The notes under the pieces are model-generated. The model was not told the origin of the DNA. It did no database searches and saw only the letters and a program-made list of their open reading frames with translations. The position numbers and the translations under genes are program-made. Of a DNA stretch of 38,683 nt, positions 22,602 to 31,844 are shown piece by piece. Numbering within the stretch: the first letter of the stretch is position 1; each line of letters opens with the position of its first letter. The stretch comes from a bacterium Ga0077546 (GTDB taxonomy: Bacteria; Cyanobacteriota; Vampirovibrionia; Obscuribacterales; Obscuribacteraceae), in the NCBI GenBank assembly GCA_001464165.1, contig LNEX01000191.1, positions 1 to 38,683 of the forward strand. The letters are read 5' to 3'.

Positions 22602-25600
22602 ATGATCATAAAAGACTCAGTGATACTCCTTCTCAGTCACGCTCACAGCGATCTTTTGACGCTCACCCGCATCAAAGATTCTCTACCTGACGATTTTCAC
22701 TCACTTGTTGGTGTTGACCTCCAAGGCCGTGAGAATGACCTTACTTTTCTTGAGGCTCTGCGCACTCATCTGCAAACTGCCCGCATCGTTATAATGCGCG
22801 TGCTGGGTGATTCGGGTAGTATTCCGGCTCTACATGAAATTGTTGACTTGTGCAAACGAGCGCAATGCTCTCTTATTGTGATCAGCGGTACTGGTGAGCC
22901 CAATGTCGATTTAGCTTGTCTTTCTTCTGTCGATAGTGAAACATTAGAAACTTGCCGCCGCTATTTTGCGGGAGGTGGGCAGCTCAATCTGGTGCAAAAT
23001 CTTCTCTTTCTCTCCGATCAACTATTGGGGACACATTATGGCTATTTGGAACCACAAGAGTTGCCCAGCCACGGCTATTACCAGCGAGAGTCGAGCAGTC
23101 TTGACTTTCGTATGTCAGAACAAAGAGTTAGAACTTACTCTAGCATTGTCGGAGTTATTTTCTATAGGGCACACTGGCTCAGCGGTAACACCAATTTTAT
23201 TGATGAGTTGATCGGCGCCCTCGAAGATCGTAATATCGGAGTTATCGCCGTTTACACGGCCTCACTGCGCTCGCTTGATCAAACTAGCGGTTTGCCTGTA
23301 GCTTTTGCCATGTTGCGTCATTGTGGTATCAGCTGCGATGCCATAATAAATACTACGTCATTTTCTATCGCTGATGCCAATCAGTCTATTAATTCAAATG
23401 ATTCATCTTTGAGCTTTGCCGAGGACGATCAATTTGCTGTGCCTGTTTTTCAGGCAATGACGAGCACCATGACTTTTCAGCAATGGCAAGACTCAAGTCG
23501 AGGATTGAGTCCCCTTGATACAGCTATGAATGTTGTCTTGCCAGAATTTGACGGACGAATCATTACCTATCCTATTTGTTTTCGCAGCGCTGAAGCTTCA
23601 ATTGACGGCAACCCTGATGCTGCTCTTTATGAGACCGTACCAAATCGTATTGAGCGTTTAGCCAGCTTGGTTGCTCGTACCTTGAGGCTGAAGAGGCTGG
23701 CAAATAGAGAGAAGAGAATTGCTTTCGTTCTCACTAATTCTAGTTCAAAAGCTTCACAGGTTGGTAATGCTGTTGGTTTAGATGCTCCGGCATCTTTGTT
23801 GATTTTGCTGCAAGAGTTGAGAAAACGTGGTTATGTCATCAACGATTTACCAGAAAGCGGAGATGAACTTATCCATGCTCTGCTTCTTCTTTGCTCTTAT
23901 GATGAAACATTCTTGAGTGAGCAGCAGGCTCTTCAGTGTATGGGCAAGATTAGCTCTAGCCAATACTCTCAATTTTTCCAGACTCTTCCCGGCAGCCTAC
24001 AGGAGGCCATGTCGAAGCAATGGGGCGAGCCGCCTGGAATAGCCTACCTCGATCGCCAGAAAAATTTTCTCGTAGCTGGCCTTAGTCTAGGAAATGCTGT
24101 GATTCTATTGCAGCCTCCAAGAGGTTATGGCATGGATCCCAATGCTATTTATCACAAACCAGATTTGCCACCAACACACCATTATGCCGCTGTCTATCAG
24201 TGGATTAACGAACAGTTCAAGGCCGATGCTGTGATTCATGTTGGCAAGCACGGCACCTTAGAGTGGCTGCCAGGTAAGGGCGTTGGTCTATCGCAGGAGT
24301 GCTTTCCTGATGCATTGTTCGGTGATATGCCTCTGATTTATCCATTCATCATTAATGATCCTGGTGAAGGTTCTCAAGCAAAACGCCGCAGTCATGCGGT
24401 TATTGTCGATCATCTCACGCCTCCTATGACCACTGCGGATAGTTACGGTGTGCTTTCGCAGCTAGTACAGTTGGTAGATGAATACTATCAAGTAGAATTG
24501 CTTGATCCTTCAAAGCTGCCACTGCTGCAAAAACAGATTTGGGAGCTAGTGCAAAAGGCTAGCCTGGATCATGATCTAGAGGCTTTGATCGGCCATGAGT
24601 TGAGCGAGCACGATCATGAACACGAACACGAACACGAACACGAACATGAACATGAACATTTTCATGAACAGCTCGAATTGAATGCTACTGGCGTGCCCAC
24701 TGGCCTTGCCTCTATGGATGCCGTAAAGGTCTCTCATCTGATCCAAGAAATTGACGGCTATTTATGTGAACTTGGTGCAGCGGAAATTAGAGGCGGTCTT
24801 CACATTCTTGGTCAAGCGCCAGAAGAAAACGCATTGACCGATATGCTCTTCGCCCTGACTCGTCTTTCTAATCTTGAGGCTCCTTCGTTGCCCTCATCTT
24901 TAGCAGCTTATTTCGGAGCCGACCTCGATGATCTGCTCAGCCAACCAGGAAGAAAACTTAAAGAGCCGCTAACTAAATTGGAGCTTAGGTGCAATAGATC
25001 TCTTGTTACAGCCAGCGATTTTATTGAAGAAATCAACAGATTGGCTTGGCAAATTCTTGCCCAGTTGGCAAAGAATGACTTCTCAAGGCAATCTGTACCG
25101 CTCGTGATTGCGCAAGAGTTGTGCCCACAAAGCTCAGACTCGACCACTCATATTGAACGTGTTTTGATTTTTGTTGCAGACAAACTAGTACCCAATTTAA
25201 GGGCGACTAGTGAAGAGATTGAAACCATCATTAAGGCTTTGTCTGGTGGTTTTGTGCCGCCTGGTCCAAGCGGTGCACCAACTCGTGGTATGGCTCACGT
25301 GCTGCCCACCGGTCGCAATTTCTACTCAGTAGATCCTCGCAGTTTGCCTACTCATTCTTCTTGGCTTGTGGGCAAACAATTGGCTGAGCAGGTTCTGTCA
25401 AGATATAGCAAAGAGAATGGCTGCTATCCTGAGAGCGTCAGCATTAGCGCTTGGGGCACCAGTGCAATGCGCACCGGTGGTGATGACATTGCTCAGATTC
25501 TCTATCTAATGGGTGTAGAGCCGCAGTGGCAAGCTGAAAGTCGCAGAATAATAGGACTTAAGGTGATTCCTCTAAGTGAGCTAAAGCGACCTCGTATTAA

Positions 25601-26567
25601 TGTCATAACAAGAATTAGTGGTTTCTTTCGCGATGCTTTTAGTCATCTAATTTATTTGGTTGACGAGGCCGTAAGACTTGTTATAGCTCTCGATGAAGCT
25701 TCTGATATGAATTATGTGCGCAAGCATTTTCTTGGCACTCAGAGTCAATTGCTAAATGCTGGGCTGTCCGCCGATGAGGCTCAAGAAAGAGCCTGCTATC
25801 GCATCTTCGGCTCTAAGCCTGGTAGCTACGGCGCGGGTATTCTTGGCCTGATTCAGGAGAGGAATTGGAGCGATGATAGTGATTTTGCTACCACCTATCT
25901 CAATTGGGGCGGTTTTGCCTATACGAAGGAAGCAGCAGGTGTTTTAGCGCGTGAAGACTTCGCTATGGGTCTTGCCTCTGTTGAAATAGCTATACATAAT
26001 CAAGATAATCGCGAGCATGATATTTTTGATAGTGACGACTACCTGCAGTTTCATGGCGGCATGATCGCTACTATTCGCAGTTTGACTGGACGTAACCCTA
26101 AGCAATACTTTGGCGATAGTAGCAATCCAAGTGCCAGCAAGGTGCGAGATCTTAAGGAAGAAGCTTATCGAGTATTTCGCACCAGAGTGGTCAACCCAAA
26201 ATGGCTAAATGCAATTACTCAGCACGGCTATAAAGGAGCCTTAGAGTTGGCTTCAACTGTCGATTATCTATTTGGTTACGACGCCACTGCTCAGGTTATG
26301 GACGATTGGATGTATGAACAAGTAGCTCAAGAGTACGTATTTAACTCTAGTGTTCGGGAGTTCATGGAGAAGAGCAATCCTTGGGCCCTTCGTTCAATTG
26401 CCGAAAGATTACTTGAGGCCGCTCAACGAGGACTATGGTCTCAGCCGAAAGAAGAAACACTGAGTCAGCTCAAGACTACTTTCCTTGAAAGTGAGTCTGC
26501 TCTGGAAGGAAGACTTGAAGAACGGCTTGAGAGCGCAGATGAGCATAGCAATGCGGGGCAAACTTAA
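22602..26567 (+). CDS. cobN: Cobaltochelatase large subunit CobN, with His-rich insert
   Basis: CobN is the porphyrin-binding subunit of the ATP-dependent late-insertion cobalt chelatase and is homologous to ChlH/BchH. It has 1321 residues, within the usual range. VIHVGKHGTLEWLPGKGVGLS and GGFVPPGPSGAPTRG with LPTGRNFYSVDP are strong family signatures. Residues about 669-692 form a His-Glu repeat (HEHEHEHEHE), likely a loop that binds Co2+ or Ni2+/Zn2+, encoded by a GAACAC-type hexanucleotide repeat. The stop overlaps the ATG of chlID by one base (TAATG), so the two subunits are translationally coupled. No CobS or CobT is seen; the ChlI-ChlD-type protein that follows should be the motor. No ribosome site is evident. 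Confidence 0.93.
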   Translation: MIIKDSVILLLSHAHSDLLTLTRIKDSLPDDFHSLVGVDLQGRENDLTFLEALRTHLQTARIVIMRVLGDSGSIPALHEIVDLCKRAQCSLIVISGTGEPNVDLACLSSVDSETLETCRRYFAGGGQLNLVQNLLFLSDQLLGTHYGYLEPQELPSHGYYQRESSSLDFRMSEQRVRTYSSIVGVIFYRAHWLSGNTNFIDELIGALEDRNIGVIAVYTASLRSLDQTSGLPVAFAMLRHCGISCDAIINTTSFSIADANQSINSNDSSLSFAEDDQFAVPVFQAMTSTMTFQQWQDSSRGLSPLDTAMNVVLPEFDGRIITYPICFRSAEASIDGNPDAALYETVPNRIERLASLVARTLRLKRLANREKRIAFVLTNSSSKASQVGNAVGLDAPASLLILLQELRKRGYVINDLPESGDELIHALLLLCSYDETFLSEQQALQCMGKISSSQYSQFFQTLPGSLQEAMSKQWGEPPGIAYLDRQKNFLVAGLSLGNAVILLQPPRGYGMDPNAIYHKPDLPPTHHYAAVYQWINEQFKADAVIHVGKHGTLEWLPGKGVGLSQECFPDALFGDMPLIYPFIINDPGEGSQAKRRSHAVIVDHLTPPMTTADSYGVLSQLVQLVDEYYQVELLDPSKLPLLQKQIWELVQKASLDHDLEALIGHELSEHDHEHEHEHEHEHEHEHFHEQLELNATGVPTGLASMDAVKVSHLIQEIDGYLCELGAAEIRGGLHILGQAPEENALTDMLFALTRLSNLEAPSLPSSLAAYFGADLDDLLSQPGRKLKEPLTKLELRCNRSLVTASDFIEEINRLAWQILAQLAKNDFSRQSVPLVIAQELCPQSSDSTTHIERVLIFVADKLVPNLRATSEEIETIIKALSGGFVPPGPSGAPTRGMAHVLPTGRNFYSVDPRSLPTHSSWLVGKQLAEQVLSRYSKENGCYPESVSISAWGTSAMRTGGDDIAQILYLMGVEPQWQAESRRIIGLKVIPLSELKRPRINVITRISGFFRDAFSHLIYLVDEAVRLVIALDEASDMNYVRKHFLGTQSQLLNAGLSADEAQERACYRIFGSKPGSYGAGILGLIQERNWSDDSDFATTYLNWGGFAYTKEAAGVLAREDFAMGLASVEIAIHNQDNREHDIFDSDDYLQFHGGMIATIRSLTGRNPKQYFGDSSNPSASKVRDLKEEAYRVFRTRVVNPKWLNAITQHGYKGALELASTVDYLFGYDATAQVMDDWMYEQVAQEYVFNSSVREFMEKSNPWALRSIAERLLEAAQRGLWSQPKEETLSQLKTTFLESESALEGRLEERLESADEHSNAGQT
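24615..24659 (+). repeat. Hexanucleotide (GAACAC/GAACAT) repeat coding for His-Glu
   Basis: About seven CAC-GAA or CAT-GAA codon pairs lie in tandem inside cobN. Six-base units keep the frame, so slippage would lengthen or shorten the His-rich loop without breaking the gene. Confidence 0.85.
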
Positions 26568-28597
26568 TGAGATCACTTTATCCGTTATCTGCTATCGTCG
26601 GTCAAGATGATCTAATTTTGGCATTGACTATTTGTGCCGTCACTCCTGGTATTGGTGGAGTATTGATACGAGGCGATAAGGGCAGTGCTAAGAGTACCGC
26701 TGCCCGTGCCTTAGCGGAAGTAATGCCGTTGATTACCAGGCAAGCGGGTTGTCGTTATAACTGCGAGGCACTAGTTCCTGCAGCCGTTTGCGATGTTTGT
26801 CAGAACCTTGAACGAATAATTTCTCCGGCTCCAGTACCGTTTGTTAACTTACCTTTGGGTGTAACAGAAGAGCGCTTGATTGGCACACTTGATCTAGACA
26901 AGATGTTAGCGAAAAGTGAGAAAGCATTTCAGCCTGGACTGCTAGCAGCCAGTCATAGAGGAATTCTTTACATTGATGAAGTGAATTTGTTAGCTGACCA
27001 TCTCGTTGATTTATTACTTGATGCAGCGGCCATGGGCGTTAATGTCATTGAGAGAGAAGGCTTTTCAATTTCCCATCCGGCCAAAGTGACTTTAATTGGT
27101 ACCATGAACCCTGAGGAGGGAGAACTGCGGCCGCAGTTATTAGATCGTTTTGGACTCATGGTCGACGTCAAGGCTCCTAGCGACCCTTCTATTCGCTCCC
27201 AAGTAGTACGTCGTCGTATGTCGTTTGATCAAGCCCCCGAGCGGTTCTGCCAAGAATATGAAGCAACTCAATCTCAGTGGCGCCGTCGTATTCTTAAGGC
27301 TAGAGAGCTGATGGGCAAGGTAACACTATCGGATTCGATGTTGCTCTGTATTAGCACGATTTGTGCTGAAATGGGAATTGCTAGCTTAAGGGCCGATATA
27401 GTTATGGGCCAGGTTGCTAGAACAATTGCTTGTCTTGATGAAAGAGAGCATGTTTCTGTGTCAGATTTGAGTAGTGCTGCCCGCTTGGTTTTGCCCCATA
27501 GAAAGCGAGCAAAGTCTGGAGAGCGTTGTGGTGTCGACGAAAGTAAGTTAGAAGATTTATTGAACCAAGCTTCGGCCCTCGAAGAACAGCAGAGAGAGGA
27601 GCAGCAGAGAGAGGAGCAGCCAAAGGAAAAGCATCAGACAGAAGAGTATAGAGAGCAATCACAGGATTCAGAACAGAAACCAGACCTGAAACAAGAGCAG
27701 AGATTACAGCAGGATTTCGCTCATGATCTAGCCGATGAAAGTGATGGCGACAATAGTAGTTCTATGCCGACAAAGACTTTTGCGGTGGCCCCTTTAGCCC
27801 ACCAACTTAGTGTTGCCACAGAAGACCGGCAAATCTCGCACTCGAGTTTAGCTGGTCATCGGGCCCAAGCAGCGTCTGGTCGACACGGTCGTTTGCTTAG
27901 AGACAAAGCTGACGAGTCGCCAAGTAATCTAGCCGTAAACTCTACTCTTAAGCATTCACTAGTGCGCACCGGTGGCAAGCTGCAAATATCAAGACAAGAT
28001 TTGCACCAGCGGCAACGGCAAACTCGCAGTGCCAATCTCGTTTTGTTTGCTGTTGACTGCTCTGGTTCAATGGCCGCGCGCAGTCGCATTGAATTAGTTA
28101 AGGGTGCAATCAAAGAATTGATTGCTAATGCCTATCAAAAAAGAGATCAGGTCGCTGTTATTGCCTTTGCTGGACGACAGGCCAAATTGCTGCTGCCGCC
28201 CACTCAGTGCAGTGAGCGGGCTGAAGATCTCATTGTGGCAATGGAAACCGGTGGCCGCACACCTCTACCCAGTGCTCTCCGTCTAGTCTCCACTGTTGTC
28301 GCCGCGCTCAAAGAAAGAGACGGTGAGCCGCTTCTTGTTCTTTTGTCAGACGGTAAGGCTAATGTTTCATTGGTTGAGGGCGGGGATACCTGGCAGGAGA
28401 CTCTGGAGCATGCTGGAAAACTCAGGGAGCAGAAACTGGCGACTATTGTGATTGATACTGAGAGTGGCTATATCCGCATTGGACGAGCCAAGGAATTAGC
28501 AGATAAGCTCAATGGTGAGTATGTGAACATGAGCAATTTATCCGCAGAAAGCCTATCTTTTGTTGTGAAAAGATGTCTTCGTGGGCGGCGCAGCTGA
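26567..28597 (+). CDS. ChlI-ChlD-type chelatase ATPase subunit (AAA+ and vWA fusion)
   Basis: This 676-residue protein combines magnesium-chelatase I- and D-like parts and probably powers CobN in place of CobS/CobT. The AAA+ domain has Walker A GDKGSAKST (36-44), a four-cysteine cluster at 62, 66, 75 and 78, LGVTEERLIGTLDL, and ILYIDEVNLL (Walker B). A Gln/Glu-rich linker at about 342-390 follows. The C-terminal vWA domain starts near residue 490, with the MIDAS motif DCSGSMA and the later LLSDGKAN. Such fusions are common beside cobN in organisms without CobST. Magnesium chelatase for chlorophyll is unlikely, as no bch/chl genes are present. Its stop overlaps the next ATG (TGATG). Confidence 0.9.
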   Translation: MRSLYPLSAIVGQDDLILALTICAVTPGIGGVLIRGDKGSAKSTAARALAEVMPLITRQAGCRYNCEALVPAAVCDVCQNLERIISPAPVPFVNLPLGVTEERLIGTLDLDKMLAKSEKAFQPGLLAASHRGILYIDEVNLLADHLVDLLLDAAAMGVNVIEREGFSISHPAKVTLIGTMNPEEGELRPQLLDRFGLMVDVKAPSDPSIRSQVVRRRMSFDQAPERFCQEYEATQSQWRRRILKARELMGKVTLSDSMLLCISTICAEMGIASLRADIVMGQVARTIACLDEREHVSVSDLSSAARLVLPHRKRAKSGERCGVDESKLEDLLNQASALEEQQREEQQREEQPKEKHQTEEYREQSQDSEQKPDLKQEQRLQQDFAHDLADESDGDNSSSMPTKTFAVAPLAHQLSVATEDRQISHSSLAGHRAQAASGRHGRLLRDKADESPSNLAVNSTLKHSLVRTGGKLQISRQDLHQRQRQTRSANLVLFAVDCSGSMAARSRIELVKGAIKELIANAYQKRDQVAVIAFAGRQAKLLLPPTQCSERAEDLIVAMETGGRTPLPSALRLVSTVVAALKERDGEPLLVLLSDGKANVSLVEGGDTWQETLEHAGKLREQKLATIVIDTESGYIRIGRAKELADKLNGEYVNMSNLSAESLSFVVKRCLRGRRS

Positions 28598-29517
28598 TGG
28601 CGGAACATTTAGTTAACAGTCTAGCGCTGATAGCAGAGCGAATAAGGGCTCGCCATTCTCGCTCGCCTCGAACGCGGGCTTATTTAATTGGTACCGGTCC
28701 TGGTGACCTTGATTATCTTACAATCAAGGCTATTTCTGCTATTGCTGCCTGTGATGTACTGCTTGTTGATGAGCTTGTAAATCATCAAATTTTGCAATTT
28801 GCTCGACCTGATAGCGAAATAATTTCTGTTGGAAAGAAAGCTGGACGACACTCTGTGCCGCAAGAGCAAATAGAAGAGCTATTTCTGGATAAACTCAAGC
28901 GGGGCAAAATCGTCGGGCGGCTTAAAGGAGGAGATCCTTTTGTCTTCGGAAGGGGTGGTGAAGAGCTCTTGATGCTTTTCAAGAATCAGATTGTTTTTGA
29001 AACAATTAGTGGTATCACAGCTGGTATAGCTGCGCCTGCTGCCTTGGGCATTCCCGTTACTCATAGGGGTTTGGCTCAAAGTGCGACTTTTGTTACCGGT
29101 CACACCTGTCATTCAGCTGAGCTACCTAGATGGCGAGCGCTAGTTGCCAGCCAATCAACTTTGATAATTTACATGGGAATGACTCGTATAAAAGACATTT
29201 GTAGAACATTGCAAGAGTGTGGAATGCCAGCCTCTACACCGGCTGCGGCAGTGGCTAACGGCAGCCTTCCCAGCCAGCAAAGTGTGATAACTACACTGGG
29301 TAATCTTGCTGAGGTGATTAAAGCTGAAGGTCTAGTGGCACCGGCAATAGTGATTATCGGTGCTGTGGTTGCAATTGGTGAAAAACTTCTTGAGCAGTCA
29401 GTGGAATTGCTTCCGGTCGATTACCGCGAGGCAATTTTAGAACAAGAAGTAAGTGCTGAGGTGGTGGCTAAGGTAAATTCTGTGATTCCTGCGCATCCGT
29501 CTTTTGAGTTAGGCTGA
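28597..29517 (+). CDS. cobA: Uroporphyrinogen-III C-methyltransferase (SUMT)
   Basis: This enzyme uses SAM to methylate uroporphyrinogen III at C2 and C7, giving precorrin-2, the entry to corrins and siroheme. The SUMT/Cbi methylase signatures are LIGTGPGDLDYLTIKA, VGRLKGGDPFVFGRGGEE and GIPVTHRG with TGH after it. I place the start at the ATG at 28597, overlapping the chlID stop as TGATG; an in-frame ATG at 28573 would add eight residues. There is no fused HemD or CysG oxidase domain. The C-terminal extension of about 35 residues beyond the usual end is unrecognised. The gene sits in the operon ahead of cbiE. Confidence 0.93.
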   Translation: MAEHLVNSLALIAERIRARHSRSPRTRAYLIGTGPGDLDYLTIKAISAIAACDVLLVDELVNHQILQFARPDSEIISVGKKAGRHSVPQEQIEELFLDKLKRGKIVGRLKGGDPFVFGRGGEELLMLFKNQIVFETISGITAGIAAPAALGIPVTHRGLAQSATFVTGHTCHSAELPRWRALVASQSTLIIYMGMTRIKDICRTLQECGMPASTPAAAVANGSLPSQQSVITTLGNLAEVIKAEGLVAPAIVIIGAVVAIGEKLLEQSVELLPVDYREAILEQEVSAEVVAKVNSVIPAHPSFELG

Positions 29518-29532
29518 TAGGGGTAGAGCTAA

Positions 29533-30324
29533 ATGATAATTTGTGTTGGTGTTGGTCCTGGTGACTTGAGCTTTATCACGCAACAGGCACTTCTTGCCAT
29601 TCAATCAGCAGACGTAATCGCTGGTTTTGATGCCGTATTAAATATAGTCAGCCCAATTATTGCAGCAGAAGCCGAGATAATTGCCATGACTTATCGCAAT
29701 CAAACCGAGAAGTTACTAGAGGTTGCAGCCTTGCATCATCAGGGCCGGAAGTGCGTTGTGGCCTTTATGGGAGACATTCATTTTAGTGGATTTCAGTACT
29801 TAGAGCGGGTCGAACGGGCCTGTGGTCACGAAGTAGAAACCATGCCCGGTATATCTTCGGCACAGATTCTTGCCAGTCGTGCAAAAGTTTGTTTTGACGA
29901 GACTAGTTTCGTTACTTTTCATCGCCGCGGCGATCTAGAGCCATTTAAAGAGCATCTCAGGCACAGCCTGAGGCTTGAGCGCAATGCCATTGTCATTCCG
30001 CGGCCATATGATTTTATGCCAGAAGAGATAGCGCACTACTTAGTAATTGAAGGCGCAAATCCAGAGCTGCAAGTTGAAGTTTGGGAGAATCTCACCATGC
30101 GAGAAGCTGCTTGGACTGGCACGCTCGGCCGTTTGGGTACTTCTGCTGGCAAAGGTGACGCCCTTGATTTAGCCTATAGTCTCAGTTCAAAGAGTTTGAC
30201 TAGTCAGTTTTCCGATATGAGTATTATTCTCATAAGGGCAGAAAAGCCTTTTCCTAGCCAAATTTTTACTGATTCTTTTGATCGCCTAAGTCCGGTTGCT
30301 AGTGGTGGAGAACATGGGCGATGA
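29533..30324 (+). CDS. cbiE: Precorrin-6Y (cobalt-precorrin-7) C5-methyltransferase
   Basis: CbiE methylates C5 of the corrin precursor with SAM. The 263-residue protein starts [21 protein letters not shown], with [16 protein letters not shown] in place of the usual ASGDP loop, and [14 protein letters not shown]. The C-terminal part, [19 protein letters not shown], matches the E-x-L domain end of CbiE. In many genomes CbiE is fused or adjacent to CbiT (C15 methylation and decarboxylation); here neither a fusion nor a neighbour is seen. The degenerate Gly-Asp motif (MGDIHF) is unusual but keeps the GD pair. The stop overlaps the next ATG (ATGA). Confidence 0.88.
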   Translation: MIICVGVGPGDLSFITQQALLAIQSADVIAGFDAVLNIVSPIIAAEAEIIAMTYRNQTEKLLEVAALHHQGRKCVVAFMGDIHFSGFQYLERVERACGHEVETMPGISSAQILASRAKVCFDETSFVTFHRRGDLEPFKEHLRHSLRLERNAIVIPRPYDFMPEEIAHYLVIEGANPELQVEVWENLTMREAAWTGTLGRLGTSAGKGDALDLAYSLSSKSLTSQFSDMSIILIRAEKPFPSQIFTDSFDRLSPVASGGEHGR

Positions 30325-31844
30325 ATCGTTCTGAGTTTGATCATTCTAAGATAAATCAAGCCGGTGCTGGAGTGCAAGAATTCGAGGAAATGGTGGAGCT
30401 TTTGCGCTTTGAGTTAAATGGGCGCCTCTTGCATTACGGCTATTTAGAATTTAGCAAACCAAGCATCGCTGAGGCTGTGCGCGCTAGCATCGATGCCGGC
30501 GCTCGCAAAGTGGTAGTAGTGCCAGCTTTACTTTTTGCTGCCGGTCACGCAAAAAACGATATGCCAGCCGAGCTTAATAGCCTCAGGCAAGAGTTTTCGC
30601 AGATTGAGATTGCCTATGGTGCGATTATGGATCTGCATCCTCTTTTGCTTGAGCTGGCCCGAGAGAGAATTATTCAAGCAGAGAGTGCTTCGCCTAATAT
30701 GGCCCGGCGGGCTGATACTTGCTTGGTCGTGGTTGGTCGCGGCACGTCTGACTCTGATGCCAATTCTGAAATTTCTAAACTTTGTCGCATGCTTGAGGAA
30801 GGTATGGGCTTTGGCACATCTTTTGTCTGTTACTCAGGCACAGCCAAGCCGCTTGTTGACGCTGGTTTGAAGGCTGCTGCTAAGTTGGGGCATAAGCGAA
30901 TTATCGTTTTACCTTTTTTGCTCTTCAATGGTGTCTTGGTTAAGCGTGTCAGAGCCGCTGCTCAGGTTCTTCAGGAAAGGCATCCAGAGCTTGAAGTATT
31001 AACCAGTCATTACATGGGAGTGCATCCCTATGTTGCTCGTGTGTTTGCTGAGAGGGCCATTGAAGGTGCCGAAGGGCGAGCTACAATGGATTGCTCCTTG
31101 TGCAAGTATCGAGTGCAGATCGTTGGCTTTGAAAGACAGCTGGGTGAAGCGCAAAAGTCCAATCACATCAAATCAGAGATGCCCAGTTCAGGTGAGGCTA
31201 TTGAGCCATATCAGCCTCATCCGATTGAGGCAGAAAGCATGGCAATTATTAACAGTGGCAGAGACTGGTCTGGCTATGAAGGACTGACAAAAGCAATTGC
31301 CATGCGATTGGTGCATACATCTGGTGACTTTGCTGTGCCAGAGACCTTGTTCTTCTCTCCTGGAGCTGCGGAGACGGGAGTGAGAGCCTTGTTGCGCTGC
31401 CGCCGCATAGTCTGCGACGTAAGTATGGTTGAGAGTGGCCTTAAGCGAGCTTTGCTCAAATCGCTTGCCATAACTACTTGGTGTGGTGTGCACGAGGATG
31501 AAGCATATCTGCTGGCCCGGGAGTGTGGAATTACTCGCTCAGCAGCCGGTATTCGGCTCGCCTTTGAAAAATTTGGCAATGATGTCGTGGTTGCCATCGG
31601 GGATGCCCCTACAGCAGTTGTTGAGGCGGTAAGACTAATCGAAGAGCAACACTGGCGTCCCCAGCTGCTAATTGGCTTACCAGTGGGTTTTGTCGGCACG
31701 GCAGCTTCAAAGGAGAAATTGAGCAAATGCCTTCAGGTTCCACGCATTACTAATTTTGGTACCAGTGGTGGTTCGCCCTGGGCCGCAGCTGTGATTAACG
31801 CCATGTTAATTGAATGTACTCGGCAAGTGAGTGTGACAGCATGA
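30321..31844 (+). CDS. cbiX-cbiC: Fusion: sirohydrochlorin cobaltochelatase CbiX and precorrin-8X methylmutase CbiC
   Basis: Residues 1-290 are a long-form CbiX, the ATP-independent early cobalt chelatase. [18 protein letters not shown] carries His76. The second half has [16 protein letters not shown] and [13 protein letters not shown]. The N-terminal GHGSR catalytic motif is replaced by [16 protein letters not shown]; His8 may take its place. Residues 295-507 are CbiC, which moves the C11 methyl to C12: [22 protein letters not shown] with catalytic His332, [11 protein letters not shown] and [15 protein letters not shown] fusion channels no obvious intermediate, since the two steps are far apart in the pathway. 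The gene overlaps cbiE and cbiD by ATGA at both ends. Confidence 0.9.
   Translation: MNRSEFDHSKINQAGAGVQEFEEMVELLRFELNGRLLHYGYLEFSKPSIAEAVRASIDAGARKVVVVPALLFAAGHAKNDMPAELNSLRQEFSQIEIAYGAIMDLHPLLLELARERIIQAESASPNMARRADTCLVVVGRGTSDSDANSEISKLCRMLEEGMGFGTSFVCYSGTAKPLVDAGLKAAAKLGHKRIIVLPFLLFNGVLVKRVRAAAQVLQERHPELEVLTSHYMGVHPYVARVFAERAIEGAEGRATMDCSLCKYRVQIVGFERQLGEAQKSNHIKSEMPSSGEAIEPYQPHPIEAESMAIINSGRDWSGYEGLTKAIAMRLVHTSGDFAVPETLFFSPGAAETGVRALLRCRRIVCDVSMVESGLKRALLKSLAITTWCGVHEDEAYLLARECGITRSAAGIRLAFEKFGNDVVVAIGDAPTAVVEAVRLIEEQHWRPQLLIGLPVGFVGTAASKEKLSKCLQVPRITNFGTSGGSPWAAAVINAMLIECTRQVSVTA

Noticed and set aside
27582..27720. Repeat element in chlID
   Set aside because: The GAGCAG/AGAGAG repetition codes the Gln/Glu-rich linker usual between the ATPase and vWA parts of such fusions.
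22602..28597. Magnesium chelatase for chlorophyll synthesis (ChlH/ChlI/ChlD)
   Set aside because: Homologous, but the corrin-gene context and CobN signatures favour cobaltochelatase; no chlorophyll genes are present.
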